64,000 nt of DNA from Gloeocapsa sp. PCC 7428 (GCF_000317555.1 NC_019745.1:2232001-2296000); one strand, 5' to 3'; positions 52,176-62,495 are shown, counted from the first letter of the stretch. Numbers and translations are program-made. Notes: a model not told the origin generated them from the sequence alone.

Positions 52176-54893
52176 TTAAATTAACGGTTTGGGTTTAGCG
52201 ATTCCGTATCCTTGCGCATAATCTACGGGCAATTTTCGCAGCTTTTCTTGAATAGCTTCGTTTTCGACAAATTCTGCGATTGTTTGTAGTTCCATGACTG
52301 TCGCAACGCGGCTAATTGCTTCTACCATACTGTAGGCGATCGCATCTTGGACGATATCTCTTACTAAAGAACCATCTATTTTTAGGTAATCGACTGGTAA
52401 GCTTTTTAAGTACGCAAACGAAGACATTCCACTCCCAAAATCATCTAACGCGAAGTAACAACCAAGATTTTTAAGTTTTTGAATAAATCCTACCGCTTGA
52501 CTTAAATTAGCGATCGCTAATGTTTCGGTAATCTCAAAACAAATACTTGATGGTGGAATTTGATAGTATGCAAATTGAGCTTGCACAAAATCAATAAAAC
52601 TGTCATCGTTGATACTTGCGCCTGAAAGATTCACCGCGTAAATTGTATTCTCTTCGGCTTGCGATTGTGCTAGGTGTGCAAACAACGTAGAAATTACCCA
52701 ACGATCAATCAGATGCATCAAGTTATAACGTTCAGCGGCTGGAATAAAAGCCATTGGCGGGACAATTTGACCATTCTCATCTTTTAAACGCAACAGAATT
52801 TCGTAATGTTGTTGATGATTTTCCCCGATTAATGGGGCAATTTCTTGATAAAATAAGCAGAAACGATTTTCTTCTAATGCTTTAGGAATTTGCGATACCC
52901 ATTGCATCTCGCCTCGTTGCTGGGCTATTTCGCGATCGTTCGGTCGATAAACATTAATTCGATTGCGCCCTTTATTTTTCGCTGCATAACAAGCCGCATC
53001 CGCAGCGCTTAAAACGCTCCCTAAATCAGGAGTATCTGCATTAATAGCAACAAGCCCAATACTCGCACTAACTGAAAAAACTTTCTCTTTCCATATAAAT
53101 GGGAAATCATTCAGTTGTTGTCGTAGGGCTTCGGTAATTCGAGTAGCTTGTTCTAAAGAACATTGATAAAAAATGATGCCAAACTCATCGCCGCCTAAAC
53201 GTGCTAAAACATCCGTTTTGCGTAATCGATTTTGAAATAAAGTACTGACTTGGCGTAGCAGATGATCTCCCGCTACATGACCACAAGTATCATTAATAAT
53301 TTTAAATTGATCGACATCTAAATAACACAGTGCATGGTTTATACCTTCATTTTTTGCACTATTTAAAGCATTTACCAAACATTGCTCAAATTCGCGACGA
53401 TTAACTAGCCCAGTTAGCGAATCATGACTTGCTTGCCAAGATAGACGTTGTTCGCTTTCGCGCAGCGCTGTCTCAACTTTCTTACGGTCAGTAATATTTC
53501 TTACTACAATACAAAAAGCATCTTTTTCGTTATACAAAATTTGAATTGCACTTGCTTCAACATCAACTAAAGAACCATCCTGGCACTGATATTTGTATTC
53601 GCGTGTTAGATTGTAATCTTTGACTAAAATTTGCTGGAGATCGTCCTCAATTTGTTCGCGATCGCCGACAATAATATCATACAGCGTAAGTTTTAAAATT
53701 TCCGTTGCCTGATAACCTAATAAAGTTTGTAACGCCACATTAGCTTCTAGTATAATCTTACTTTGTGCATCAATTAAAAAAATACCTTCAGAAGCTTGGG
53801 TGACAACTGCGCGATAACGTTCTTCGCGTTCTTGTCGCTCAAATCGTAATAAAATTAATCGTTCTAATAAGGGTAATGTTACTCCAGCAAAAATTAATCC
53901 AATTAAAATTAATAACAATAAAAGATAACGAAGACTGTTGATTCCTTGTAAGTAGATAGTTCGGGGTTTATCTGTACGTAGAATTGCGACAGGCTTATTG
54001 TCTAGATCTGTTAGTAGAATATAGCCAGCAATTAGGCGATCGCTGATTGGGCGAATAAAAATTCTTTGCGTTTGAGAAAGTGATGCTAAAGCTATCTGAA
54101 AATCTGGAGGTAATACGCGATCCAGGCTATGTAATGTGAGATTTAAACGGCTTTTTTTAGCTAGCTTGGCAATTTTTGTATTATTAAGATAGCGCCCAAA
54201 AACTAAGGTTCCGCGAATTGGACCTTCACCTTTACTATTGATAATCGGTCGTGAAGCGATCAGCATTGGACCTTGAGGTAGGGCAATGACTCCTGATATA
54301 CTACTATTAACATTAGAATGTTGTAATAAGTACTGGCGGGTAGCAATATATTGATTTAATGATTTTGGTATACCTATTTTTTGGTTTGTTGTTAAATCAA
54401 ATTCTGCGCTATAAACAATGTGATTTTTAGCATTAAGAAAGACTGCGGCGTTAATCTGGACATTTTGGATTGATTCTGGAGTGATATTAACTTCAATGTA
54501 TTCTTTATTACTATCTTGCACGAATTGATACGTGTCATCCCACATTGCCCAGTCGGTTACGCGTAGGCTAAAATCTACCTGCGATTGCGCAAAAGTATCT
54601 AAAAATCCTTCAACGTTTTGGTAGGTATCTTCAATTTCAACGTTCTCCAAGCTTCTCAGTAAAATAGTGGCGGCAGTAGCATATAATACAGTTGCTAAAG
54701 TTGCGATCGCACTACAAAATAAGATTCTTGCTTGCCACCGTAAACTACAAGATTTACGTTGTGCAGGCTTATTTAAGCCACTATTGTTATCATCTGCCCG
54801 TTTTGCTTGCTTCCCTAATTGATTGAAACAATTTTTCGATTGAGGATTTGAATTCGATTGTGTTGTCGAGGAATGCCAGCGAGAAGAGGACAT
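52176..54893 (-). CDS. CHASE4-PAS-GGDEF-EAL cyclic-di-GMP signalling protein
   Basis: A 905-residue membrane sensor. Transmembrane helices lie near 56-79 and 322-345 and enclose an extracytoplasmic CHASE4 domain (DTYQNVEGFLDTFAQSQVD, VTDWAMWDDTYQFV). A PAS domain (about 355-475) with the NITDRKK end follows. The GGDEF domain has an intact active-site motif RLGGDEFGI, suggesting diguanylate cyclase activity. In the EAL domain the signature is EILLR rather than EALLR, but DDFGSGMSSFAYL and KIDGSLVRDI are present, so phosphodiesterase activity is plausible. It probably makes and degrades c-di-GMP in response to an external ligand. It stands alone. Confidence 0.92.
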   Translation of the reverse strand: MSSSRWHSSTTQSNSNPQSKNCFNQLGKQAKRADDNNSGLNKPAQRKSCSLRWQARILFCSAIATLATVLYATAATILLRSLENVEIEDTYQNVEGFLDTFAQSQVDFSLRVTDWAMWDDTYQFVQDSNKEYIEVNITPESIQNVQINAAVFLNAKNHIVYSAEFDLTTNQKIGIPKSLNQYIATRQYLLQHSNVNSSISGVIALPQGPMLIASRPIINSKGEGPIRGTLVFGRYLNNTKIAKLAKKSRLNLTLHSLDRVLPPDFQIALASLSQTQRIFIRPISDRLIAGYILLTDLDNKPVAILRTDKPRTIYLQGINSLRYLLLLLILIGLIFAGVTLPLLERLILLRFERQEREERYRAVVTQASEGIFLIDAQSKIILEANVALQTLLGYQATEILKLTLYDIIVGDREQIEDDLQQILVKDYNLTREYKYQCQDGSLVDVEASAIQILYNEKDAFCIVVRNITDRKKVETALRESEQRLSWQASHDSLTGLVNRREFEQCLVNALNSAKNEGINHALCYLDVDQFKIINDTCGHVAGDHLLRQVSTLFQNRLRKTDVLARLGGDEFGIIFYQCSLEQATRITEALRQQLNDFPFIWKEKVFSVSASIGLVAINADTPDLGSVLSAADAACYAAKNKGRNRINVYRPNDREIAQQRGEMQWVSQIPKALEENRFCLFYQEIAPLIGENHQQHYEILLRLKDENGQIVPPMAFIPAAERYNLMHLIDRWVISTLFAHLAQSQAEENTIYAVNLSGASINDDSFIDFVQAQFAYYQIPPSSICFEITETLAIANLSQAVGFIQKLKNLGCYFALDDFGSGMSSFAYLKSLPVDYLKIDGSLVRDIVQDAIAYSMVEAISRVATVMELQTIAEFVENEAIQEKLRKLPVDYAQGYGIAKPKPLI

Positions 54894-55198
54894 GATATAA
54901 ACTCAGTTTCTCTACTTTAGAGTTGAAAGCTAAAAATTGCTTGTTCTTACTGTTCCCGTAAAATTACTAATACACACCTTGAATAAGTATTTTTTATATG
55001 AAATACATAGTTAATAAAGTGAGCTAGTATTTTTCACTGATTAACCGTAAGTTTACTGAGAAAACCTCTTACAGATATCATCTCTGAGCGCATTTTTTTA
55101 TTCAACTACGAAAAATATAACTAATGAGAGATGCCAATCTTCAGTAAATACTTTAAGTTAATAATCGAGTAAATCAAGGCAATTTTAAGGAGATAATT
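54894..55198. other. Intergenic region, no gene seen
   Basis: AT-rich spacer between divergent genes. AAGGAG just before 55199 is the ribosome binding site of the CsbD gene. I see no RNA gene or strong terminator. Confidence 0.4.
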
Positions 55199-55387
55199 AT
55201 GAGTATTGAAAACCGCGCCGAAGCTGTTGCTAAAAATGTCGAAGGCAAGCTTCAAGAAGCTGTCAGTGAAATTACGGGTAGCACAAAAGACAAAGCTGAA
55301 GGTCAAGCCAAGCAAGAAGAAGCCGCAGCAATGCACGCAATCGAAGACGCTAAAGATGCAGTAAAGGATACGATTGACAAAGTGTAA
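55199..55387 (+). CDS. CsbD family stress protein
   Basis: A 62-residue highly charged helical protein, MSIENRAEAVAKNVEGKLQE and GSTKDKAEGQAKQEE, typical of the CsbD family. These small proteins accumulate under general stress, but their activity is unknown. A good Shine-Dalgarno (AAGGAG) precedes it, and an intrinsic terminator (55411-55440) follows, so it is a monocistronic unit. Confidence 0.85.
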   Translation: MSIENRAEAVAKNVEGKLQEAVSEITGSTKDKAEGQAKQEEAAAMHAIEDAKDAVKDTIDKV

Positions 55388-55410
55388 TTCGATTACAAAT
55401 AGAAAATTGT

Positions 55411-55440
55411 ATCCAGCAGACATGACGTTTGCTGGATTTT
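55411..55440 (+). terminator. Intrinsic terminator of the CsbD gene
   Basis: ATCCAGCA (55411-55418) pairs with TGCTGGAT (55430-55437) around an 11-nt loop, and TTTT follows from 55437. Confidence 0.75.
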
Positions 55441-55464
55441 GTCATGTGGACGATCAATGCGATA

Positions 55465-56235
55465 TTACATATCTAAAGGTTGCAAGCGATCGCCAATCGC
55501 GATTGTACCGCTAGTAAAGACTTTAGCAAGAACTCCTGTTTGCTTGTGATGAAAATGCTGTTGTAGTAAAGAAAGTAGTGGTAAATCTTGCTGACCTGTT
55601 TTAGGATTTACATTAATGTTTAAACAGCGATTGATCGGGGCAGTCACTTCGATTTGTGCAGAACCTAATTGAAAGTGTTGTCCTATCCAATCAAATTCTG
55701 TCCAGGCTGGTATACCTTCAACGACAATATTAGGACGAAAGCGCTGCACATCTACTCGCTGTTTAGCGATATCGCTGATTTGGTCTAACGTTGCTTGATT
55801 GATGATCGATATGTGTACTGTGTGGCGATCGGGGTAGCGCGTTTTTCCATCGTTTTCACCAACTAACCGTAACGGCGATTTCACATCCGTTGCAAGATAG
55901 CCAGTAAAAAATGAACTGATTAAGTTGCGTTCCCCTGAATTGTTTGTTTTAGCTGCAAGTAATTCGCGATCTTTGTACTTAATCGTTAATAATGTGGTTT
56001 GAAAATCGTAGTGACAATTCAAAGCTGCTAATGCAGGAAGATCGCATTGCATCGCAAAATTACGCTTGTGCATCCACGGAACAACATCATCGGAAGATGC
56101 AGAATTATCATACATCAACGCAAAAGCGCGATCGCCTATAACTCCATGTCCCGCTTGCAAGTTCACTTGCGTTTCGGCTTGCGGCGTTAGCCCTTTGATT
56201 GGATGAACGAATAACTCTGTAATAATACTTGACAT
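55465..56235 (-). CDS. MOSC domain protein
   Basis: A 256-residue protein with an N-terminal MOSC_N beta-barrel (ITELFVHPIKGLTPQAETQV) and a C-terminal MOSC domain containing RFRPNIVVEGIPAWTEFDW, QIEVTAPINRCLNINVNPKTGQ, given in parts, and FTSGTIAIGDRL. The conserved Cys of MOSC is in NRCLNI. Relatives handle molybdenum-cofactor sulfur, as in the mARC proteins and YiiM/YcbX. Presence of mobA nearby fits a molybdenum role, but the two are not in one operon. Confidence 0.88.
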   Translation of the reverse strand: MSSIITELFVHPIKGLTPQAETQVNLQAGHGVIGDRAFALMYDNSASSDDVVPWMHKRNFAMQCDLPALAALNCHYDFQTTLLTIKYKDRELLAAKTNNSGERNLISSFFTGYLATDVKSPLRLVGENDGKTRYPDRHTVHISIINQATLDQISDIAKQRVDVQRFRPNIVVEGIPAWTEFDWIGQHFQLGSAQIEVTAPINRCLNINVNPKTGQQDLPLLSLLQQHFHHKQTGVLAKVFTSGTIAIGDRLQPLDM

Positions 56236-56358
56236 CTTGCTTTTACAAATCTTTATAAAGACTACTTTGTATAAATCTCTATCCCACTACTCTTAACAGA
56301 GTACTGCTAAACCGTGTAAGCTTAATTTCGACTTCAAGAACGATAGTGGAGAGTCTCA

Positions 56359-56739
56359 ATGAAGCGATCGTGGTTGCAAAGAATTAAACTGCGGCAGATT
56401 GTTACTGTTTTTCTCGTTGCATTGGCATTTATGGTGAGTACAGCGATGCAAGTACAAGCTGAACCTGTTACACCCGAAGCAACTTCGTATCAAGTTGACC
56501 GCGTAGATAGCCAGGGGCGTCCTAAGGCTGAAAAACTAAGAGAAGAAGCTGAAAAAGCTGAAAAACTTTTAGAAGAAGAAGGCTACAAATCAGCAACTAA
56601 AACTGCGGCTGAAAAAGCTCAAGACAACAACAAAGGTTTCTTTGAAAATATCAAAGAGAAACTTAACCTCGATGAACCAATCGACCCTGGTACAAAGCAA
56701 GCTGCTGAACAACTTAAAGAAGCTGTTACAGGAGAGTAA
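56359..56739 (+). CDS. Secreted small acidic protein of unknown function
   Basis: A 126-residue protein with a long signal peptide (basic MKRSWLQRIKLRQ, hydrophobic core, probable cleavage after VQAE or VQA). The mature part is charged and helical: KAEKLREEAEKAEKLLEEE, then FFENIKEKLNLDEPIDPGTKQ. The ELAK-rich helix suggests a coiled coil. I do not recognise the family; similar short extracytoplasmic proteins are common in cyanobacteria. GGAG precedes the ATG at suitable distance. It lies between a MOSC gene and a hydrolase. Confidence 0.6.
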   Translation: MKRSWLQRIKLRQIVTVFLVALAFMVSTAMQVQAEPVTPEATSYQVDRVDSQGRPKAEKLREEAEKAEKLLEEEGYKSATKTAAEKAQDNNKGFFENIKEKLNLDEPIDPGTKQAAEQLKEAVTGE

Positions 56740-56849
56740 CGACATTATTTGTAGCTAGATTGTACGTTGTTATCTATTTTATATTGGTAGTAGTAAGCTG
56801 ATGCTTTTATCAGGACTACTACCTTATTTTTTTAAAGCACTAATTTAGC

Positions 56850-57734
56850 ATGAAGATTGATTTTAATGATTTAAGTAATCAACTCACAGAATCAACGTCA
56901 ATTGAGCTTGCAAAAAGTATTAAATTTCAGGCGATCGCAACTCCATTTGCACAAGCAATTACTACAGCTTATGTTCATCAAGGTAACGGCGGTCATCCGA
57001 TTTTACTGTTGCATGGATTTGATAGTTCTGTATTAGAATTTCGTCGTTTGCTACCGTTGTTAGCTGCTCAGAATCAAACTTGGGCTGTTGATTTATTAGG
57101 TTTTGGCTTTACTGAAAGAATTGAAAATCTCGCTTTAAGCCCAAGTGCGATTAAAACACATTTATATTGTTTCTGGGAAGCTTTAATCGCTCAACCGATG
57201 ATTTTAGTTGGTGCGTCGATGGGAGGTGCAGCGGCGATTGATTTTACGCTAAACTATCCAGAAGTTGTACAAAAATTAGTATTAATAGATAGTGCCGGAT
57301 TTACCGCTGGTTCGGCGATGGGAAAACTCATGTTTCCACCACTGGATCGACTGGCGACAGAGTTTTTACGCAATCCAAGAGTACGTAATAGTATTAGTCG
57401 GGCTGCGTATAAAAATAAAAGTTTAGCTTCAGTTGACGCGCAATTATGTGCGGCATTACATTTGAATATGCCTGGCTGGAATCAAGCTTTAATTGCTTTT
57501 ACCAAAAGTGGTGGTTACACTTCTTTTAAAGAAAAGCTAGCGCAAATTGAGCAACCAACGCTGATTTTGTGGGGAGAAGACGATCGCATTTTAGGAATTA
57601 AAGATGCTGAGAAGTTTCAGCAAGCGATTCCTCATAGTAAACTTGTTTGGATTAAAGACTGCGGTCATGTACCGCATCTTGAACAACCGCAGATTGCTGC
57701 GGAACATATTCTTAGATTTTGTCAACCTGAATAA
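56850..57734 (+). CDS. Alpha/beta-fold hydrolase
   Basis: A 294-residue hydrolase with a complete triad: the nucleophile Ser in VGASMGGAA, the Asp in LWGEDDRILG and the His in DCGHVPHLEQP. The oxyanion region is LLHGFDSSV. This is the general esterase/epoxide-hydrolase/MenH-like superfamily; substrate cannot be inferred. It follows a short secreted protein gene at 110 bp and is unlikely to share its function. Confidence 0.85.
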   Translation: MKIDFNDLSNQLTESTSIELAKSIKFQAIATPFAQAITTAYVHQGNGGHPILLLHGFDSSVLEFRRLLPLLAAQNQTWAVDLLGFGFTERIENLALSPSAIKTHLYCFWEALIAQPMILVGASMGGAAAIDFTLNYPEVVQKLVLIDSAGFTAGSAMGKLMFPPLDRLATEFLRNPRVRNSISRAAYKNKSLASVDAQLCAALHLNMPGWNQALIAFTKSGGYTSFKEKLAQIEQPTLILWGEDDRILGIKDAEKFQQAIPHSKLVWIKDCGHVPHLEQPQIAAEHILRFCQPE

Positions 57735-57764
57735 TTATGATGTCAATGAGACACGATAATGGGG

Positions 57765-57900
57765 GCTTTGCGAATGAATTCGCGCCTGGATAAACAAAGC
57801 CCACCTGCGTGGGCTATATAGGTAACAGATACATCTCAGTGTGCGCAAGTACACTTTGTTTTAGTAGCTCCGAAGGAAGTTGAAGAAGGATGCTACCAAC
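57765..57900. repeat. Intergenic repeat related to the 32922-33090 element
   Basis: It contains GCGAATGAATTCGC, GTACACTTTGTTTTAGTAGC and CCGAAGGAAGT, matching the inside of the element at 32922-33090 (GTACACTTTGCTTGGATAGC, CTGAAGGAAGT). GGGCTTTG and CAAAGCCC form a hairpin in the left part. The 17-bp ends seen at the other site are not recognisable here. Confidence 0.6.
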
Positions 57901-57974
57901 CGGATGAATTAGCACAAAAGGTTAATCAAGTAAAGATTTTCCAGCAAGTAATGACGCTGATCTTAACTCAAGAT

Positions 57975-60900
57975 TTATGATTTTTTGCTTAGTAGATTAA
58001 CAATGGTTGCTAACAATTTAGCAGGTTCGACGGGTTTTGCTAAATGTCGGTTGAATCCAGCGGCGATCGCAGCTTGTTGATCGGTTTCGCCTGCATAAGC
58101 TGTTAGCGCGATCGCGAGTATCGATCCTCCTTGATCGGGTGGTAAAGTTCTAATTTGCCGCATTAATGTATAACCATCCATATTAGGCATTCCAATATCG
58201 CTAATCAGAATCTGATATTGCGGTAATTCTAAAACTTCGCTTGCTGATGCAGCAGCAGTGACTTGCGCGCCGTATTGTTCTAGAGTTACAACGAGTAACT
58301 CGCGCATATCTGCTTCGTCATCAACGATTAAGGCGCGTATTCCCAATAGCGGTAAATCAGAGTCATTATAATGAATGCGATCGCCTGAATTTTCATCAAC
58401 AATTTCAGATTCGGGAAGTGGTAGTGTAACGCTAAACGTTGCGCCTTGTCCTTCACCTTGACTATCAGCTTTCACTGTACCGCCGTGTAATTCGACTAAA
58501 TGACGGACAATAGCAAGTCCTAATCCTAATCCACCAAATTTTCGCGTAATGCTACTATCAGCTTGGCGGAAGTAATCAAACACGTGAGGAAGAAATTCAG
58601 GTGCAATTCCTTTACCAGTGTCGCTGACTTGAATTTGCACAGAAGAAGATGCTAATTTTTCTAACTTGACCTCTACGCGCCCGCCATGAGGAGTAAACTT
58701 GACTGCATTCGTGAGAAGATTCCACACAATTTGCTGTAACCGTGCAGCATCTCCAGCGATCTGAAATTCAGAATAACGCGCGGAATCTTCAATAATCAGT
58801 TGTAAGTGAATCGCTTTTTCTTCCGCTGCGAGTCGTACCGTTTCTAAAGCGGCTTCGGCAATTGTCACTAAATTAACTTGCGTGATATTTAAACTCAGCT
58901 TACCGCGTAAAATGCGCGAGATATCTAGTAAATCTTCAATGAGGCGTGTTTGCAATTGGGCGTTGCGCTCGATTGTTTGCAAAGCCTTGCGCGTTGTATT
59001 TTCATCAAATTGACGAGTGAGAAGAAGTTTTGCCCAACCCAAAATCGGATTGAGCGGCGATCGCAATTCGTGCGAGAGTACCGCTAGAAATTCATCTTTG
59101 ATGCGATTCGCGGCTTCGGCTTGCGATCTTGCCGTACGTTCGCGTTCGACGGCGCGATCGCGTTCTTCTAAAGCAATTTTTTGATCGTGAATATCAGTAC
59201 ACGAACCAAACCAGCGAATAATTTGTCCCGTATCATCGTGTAAAGGAAACGCCCTACCTAAAAACCAGCGGTATTCGCCATCAAAGCGGCGAAAGCGATA
59301 TTCAATTTCGTAATTTTTCCCTGTTCGCAAAGACTCATGCCAAACTTCCCAACTGCGTTGTTGATCGTCAGGATGCAACACGTGATTCCAGCCAGCACCT
59401 TTCGTTTCTTCCAACGTCAAACCTGTGTAATCGTACCAGCGTTGGTTGTAGTATTCATGGTAGCCATCAGGGAGTGTTGTCCAAAATAACTGTGGCATTG
59501 TATCTGCCAGCATCCGATAATTTAGTTCGCTTTCGCGGAGTGCAACTTCTGTATGTTTGCGATCGCTGATATCCAGATTCACGCCAATCATGCGGATTGG
59601 TTGCCCAAAATTATCGTAGAAAAAGCGACTTTTCGCCGCAATCCAGCGTATTTCCCCTGTTTGGGCGTGAAAAATCCGAAAATCGCCTTGCCACTCTTCG
59701 CCGCGAGTTTGCATTTTCTCTTGCAAACTTTGCTCAATCCGTACAATGTCTTCTGGGTGAACTTGTTGTTGCCAGTGTTCGTAAGTACCGCCAAAGCTAC
59801 CAGGAGTTAACCCATAGAGAATTTCTAGCTGTTGCGTCCAAACAATATCTCCATTGACAATATCCCAAATAAAAGCACCAATTTGCCCTGCTTGTTGCGA
59901 CAGTTGCAACCAATCTTGACTTTTCGCTAAAGATTCTTCAGCTTGACGGCGTTCGGTAACATCGCGACTGACAACAAGTACCGATTCAACTGAACCGTCT
60001 GGTGCAAACTCTGGAATGAATATCGAGTAAAAGTACCATGTTTTAGAAGCAAGAGGAAAGTTAAATTCTAATATTTGCTGCTCGCGTGTCTGCAAAACTT
60101 CGGCGATCGCCTTTTCCCAAGTCTTAGTATATATTTCTGGCATCCCGATTTCAGCATTGGTTTTGCCGATAAATCGTTGCGTAGGAATACCCGTAATGCG
60201 TTCCGCAGCGGGACTAATATAAAGATAGCGAAAGTCTTTGCTGTAGCGACAAATCACATCAGGAGTATTTGATAAAATCGTTGTTAGCTGTCTTTCGCGT
60301 TCTGCGAGTGCGGCGGCTTGTTGCTTGCGTTGCGTAATTTCCTGAACAACAATATTGATCCCTAGAATGCGATCGTTAATATCGCGTAGTGGGTAGTAAC
60401 TTACTAGCCAGTCGCGCTCAATTCCTGGCTGCGCTGGGGTAGTACCACGTACTTCAGCATCTAAAATGGGTACTCCCGTTTGAATTACTTGCGCAAACAA
60501 CTTTGCTTGCACTTCACCTATTTCGGGTAAAAGTTCCTCAACAGATTTACCGATATGTTCTGCTGCGGGGATACCATTAATTTCTGCTAGGCGATCGTTG
60601 ACACGTACATAGCGTAGATTGGTATCTAAAAAGCAAAGTCCAACCGGCGCAGAGGTGTAAATTGCTTCAATTTCTTTAAGTTGTCGTTGTACTGTTTCCT
60701 CGCTTTGATCTAACGCTTCTTCGGTTTGCTTGCGTTCATCAATATTTTCGAGAAGCATCATTCCTGCGACAATTTCCTGCTGTTCATTACGCACAGGTAC
60801 GATTTGCACAGCGTAAGCATGACCGCAAAAAGCTATTTCGGTAACGACTTCTTGTCCTGCAAGCGTTGCACGATACAACGGCTCAATTTCTGTACAAGTT

Positions 60901-61472
60901 TTTGGCGGTAATACATCCCAAATCGTTTTACCTTCCAATGTTTCTTGGTTAAAGCCCATGCTGGCTATTTCTTGACCCTCGCATAGCTCGTAACGTAAAT
61001 TATCGTCAAATAAGAAGACAGCAGCTTTGGGGAGATTGCGTGCTAAAGTGCGATAGAGTGCCGTATCTTTAGTGGACTTTATCAAAGTAAGTTCGCGGGC
61101 GATTCCATAAAATAATCCTGGTTCCGCCTCAAAACGGACAGTCCATCCTAACTCTTTATACGAACTGTCACGACAAAGGTAGCGATTCTCAAAGTAGCCT
61201 GTCCGTTGATCGCTTGTTTGAATTTGAGCGATCGCCGCCTTTGTCACAGCGCGATCTTCAGGATGAACCAATTCTATAAATTTTTGCTCTAGCAGTTCCC
61301 CATTTGCAAACCCTAATGTCTTACTAAAAGCTGGATTTACCTTTTTGAAAGTACCATCCCAGCTAACGACACACAGCAGACCCGTAGAAAGTTCAAAGAA
61401 AATTGCGGTATCTACCACTACAGAATCCTGTTCGCTTGCTTGATTTTGCTGTGTTGATGGGACAGGCTGCAT
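57975..61472 (-). CDS. Multi-PAS hybrid sensor histidine kinase
   Basis: An 1165-residue soluble hybrid kinase. About six PAS domains occupy residues 20-775, with recognisable starts such as GLLCVVSWDGTFKKVNPAF, APVGLCFLDTNLRYVRVND and MPQLFWTTLPDGYHEYYNQ. The HisKA box is DEFLAVLSHELRSPLNPILG with the phosphorylated His. The ATPase domain has NLLTNAVKFTPHGG, DTGKGIAP and FGGLGLGLAIV. A C-terminal receiver has IVDDEAD and the phosphoacceptor Asp in ISDIGMPNMDG. There is no membrane segment, so it senses cytoplasmic signals. No cognate regulator is adjacent. Confidence 0.94.
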   Translation of the reverse strand: MQPVPSTQQNQASEQDSVVVDTAIFFELSTGLLCVVSWDGTFKKVNPAFSKTLGFANGELLEQKFIELVHPEDRAVTKAAIAQIQTSDQRTGYFENRYLCRDSSYKELGWTVRFEAEPGLFYGIARELTLIKSTKDTALYRTLARNLPKAAVFLFDDNLRYELCEGQEIASMGFNQETLEGKTIWDVLPPKTCTEIEPLYRATLAGQEVVTEIAFCGHAYAVQIVPVRNEQQEIVAGMMLLENIDERKQTEEALDQSEETVQRQLKEIEAIYTSAPVGLCFLDTNLRYVRVNDRLAEINGIPAAEHIGKSVEELLPEIGEVQAKLFAQVIQTGVPILDAEVRGTTPAQPGIERDWLVSYYPLRDINDRILGINIVVQEITQRKQQAAALAERERQLTTILSNTPDVICRYSKDFRYLYISPAAERITGIPTQRFIGKTNAEIGMPEIYTKTWEKAIAEVLQTREQQILEFNFPLASKTWYFYSIFIPEFAPDGSVESVLVVSRDVTERRQAEESLAKSQDWLQLSQQAGQIGAFIWDIVNGDIVWTQQLEILYGLTPGSFGGTYEHWQQQVHPEDIVRIEQSLQEKMQTRGEEWQGDFRIFHAQTGEIRWIAAKSRFFYDNFGQPIRMIGVNLDISDRKHTEVALRESELNYRMLADTMPQLFWTTLPDGYHEYYNQRWYDYTGLTLEETKGAGWNHVLHPDDQQRSWEVWHESLRTGKNYEIEYRFRRFDGEYRWFLGRAFPLHDDTGQIIRWFGSCTDIHDQKIALEERDRAVERERTARSQAEAANRIKDEFLAVLSHELRSPLNPILGWAKLLLTRQFDENTTRKALQTIERNAQLQTRLIEDLLDISRILRGKLSLNITQVNLVTIAEAALETVRLAAEEKAIHLQLIIEDSARYSEFQIAGDAARLQQIVWNLLTNAVKFTPHGGRVEVKLEKLASSSVQIQVSDTGKGIAPEFLPHVFDYFRQADSSITRKFGGLGLGLAIVRHLVELHGGTVKADSQGEGQGATFSVTLPLPESEIVDENSGDRIHYNDSDLPLLGIRALIVDDEADMRELLVVTLEQYGAQVTAAASASEVLELPQYQILISDIGMPNMDGYTLMRQIRTLPPDQGGSILAIALTAYAGETDQQAAIAAGFNRHLAKPVEPAKLLATIVNLLSKKS

Positions 61473-61638
61473 TCTGCCGAATTGTCCTTTAGAATCAATG
61501 GATACTTAGTATAGCGATCTTAAATCATTATCTCTTTTTTAGGTATTTTCCGATTTGTTTTTTCAAAGCCTGACAACTTCAATAAGTTTACGACCTATGA
61601 TCTTATCAGCTTCACTTATATAAACAGACTATTTGCAA

Positions 61639-61977
61639 CTATAGAAAATGCCATATTAAAGGATAGCGATACGGCTTATTTACATTTTTCACCGCATAAA
61701 TAGTAGCAATCAATGGCATAATAAAGCTGATAATAGCGAGGAAAAAGAGCAAGAAAACACCAATACCTTCTACTAAGATAAGTATTGAGCTAATAACACC
61801 ACAAATAATTATATTAATCGTAAAATTAATGGCTTCTTTAGCATTGCCGCGCACAATTGGGTCATGAGTTGCTAGCAAAATTACAATCGGGACAAGAACT
61901 GGAATGACAACAGCGTTAAGAATTAAAGCAGCGTGACTTAATCCAGAAAGAAGTTTTCTTTTATCGGTGTCATTCAT
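61639..61977 (-). CDS. DUF4870 membrane protein
   Basis: A 112-residue protein with three predicted transmembrane segments (ALILNAVVIPVLVPIVILLAT, shown as VVIPVLVPIVILLA, then TINIIICGVISSILILV and FFLAIISFIMPLIATIYAV). The motif ARDPIVRGNAKEAINF-like block, here THDPIVRGNAKEAINFTIN, is the DUF4870 signature. Function is unknown. It is co-oriented with the next gene, 21 bp apart, and probably cotranscribed. Confidence 0.85.
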   Translation of the reverse strand: MNDTDKRKLLSGLSHAALILNAVVIPVLVPIVILLATHDPIVRGNAKEAINFTINIIICGVISSILILVEGIGVFLLFFLAIISFIMPLIATIYAVKNVNKPYRYPLIWHFL

Positions 61978-61998
61978 AATATTTTAAGGCGCTCAGTT

Positions 61999-62424
61999 TT
62001 AGGATATTTGTTTAGATAAATCTTGCTCCAGTCGCTCTAATAAAGTATTAACATCAGTTGCTAATTGGGCATAACAAATAGGCGGTGCAGGTTCTGGTTC
62101 ATAATGTATTAGCTTAATTTGTTCGCTACCAATGCCAATAATTAGAACTTCTTTTTCAGGTTGATGATTATCAACAATACCTAGAATTTCTTGAATTTGG
62201 TTTTCTACATTATCATTCAAGGTTTCAATTGCCGACTTTGGACAATACACAAAATGCGGTTGTGGCTTTAAATTAATTCCTAACGTTCCTTGACTATCGC
62301 CATTTTCTAGCCATAATCCCCAAGACAAAGCTGCGAGTTGTTGCTGATTTACTTTAGCAAATTGATCTAGTTGACGTCGCCAAGTGTTTTCTTGAGAATG
62401 AGGTTGAGGGCTACCAAAAAACAT
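61999..62424 (-). CDS. Conserved hypothetical protein (141 residues)
   Basis: The ATG ending at 62424 (MFFGSPQPHSQENTWRRQLDQF) is preferred over the upstream TTG. The protein is soluble and mixed alpha/beta: LAALSWGLWLENGDSQGTLGI, shown as LSWGLWLENGDSQGTLGI, then KEVLIIGIGSEQIKLIHYEPEPAPP and LERLEQDL. I do not recognise the family; similar sequences occur in cyanobacteria. The 3' end lies 21 bp before the DUF4870 gene. The upstream spacer has the low-complexity TAATTGGTAATTG wording. Confidence 0.55.
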   Translation of the reverse strand: MFFGSPQPHSQENTWRRQLDQFAKVNQQQLAALSWGLWLENGDSQGTLGINLKPQPHFVYCPKSAIETLNDNVENQIQEILGIVDNHQPEKEVLIIGIGSEQIKLIHYEPEPAPPICYAQLATDVNTLLERLEQDLSKQIS

Positions 62425-62495
62425 AAGCAATTCAAAATTTAGAGACTGGTAATGGGTAATCGGTAATTGGTAATTGAGGGACTATGCAAAATAGT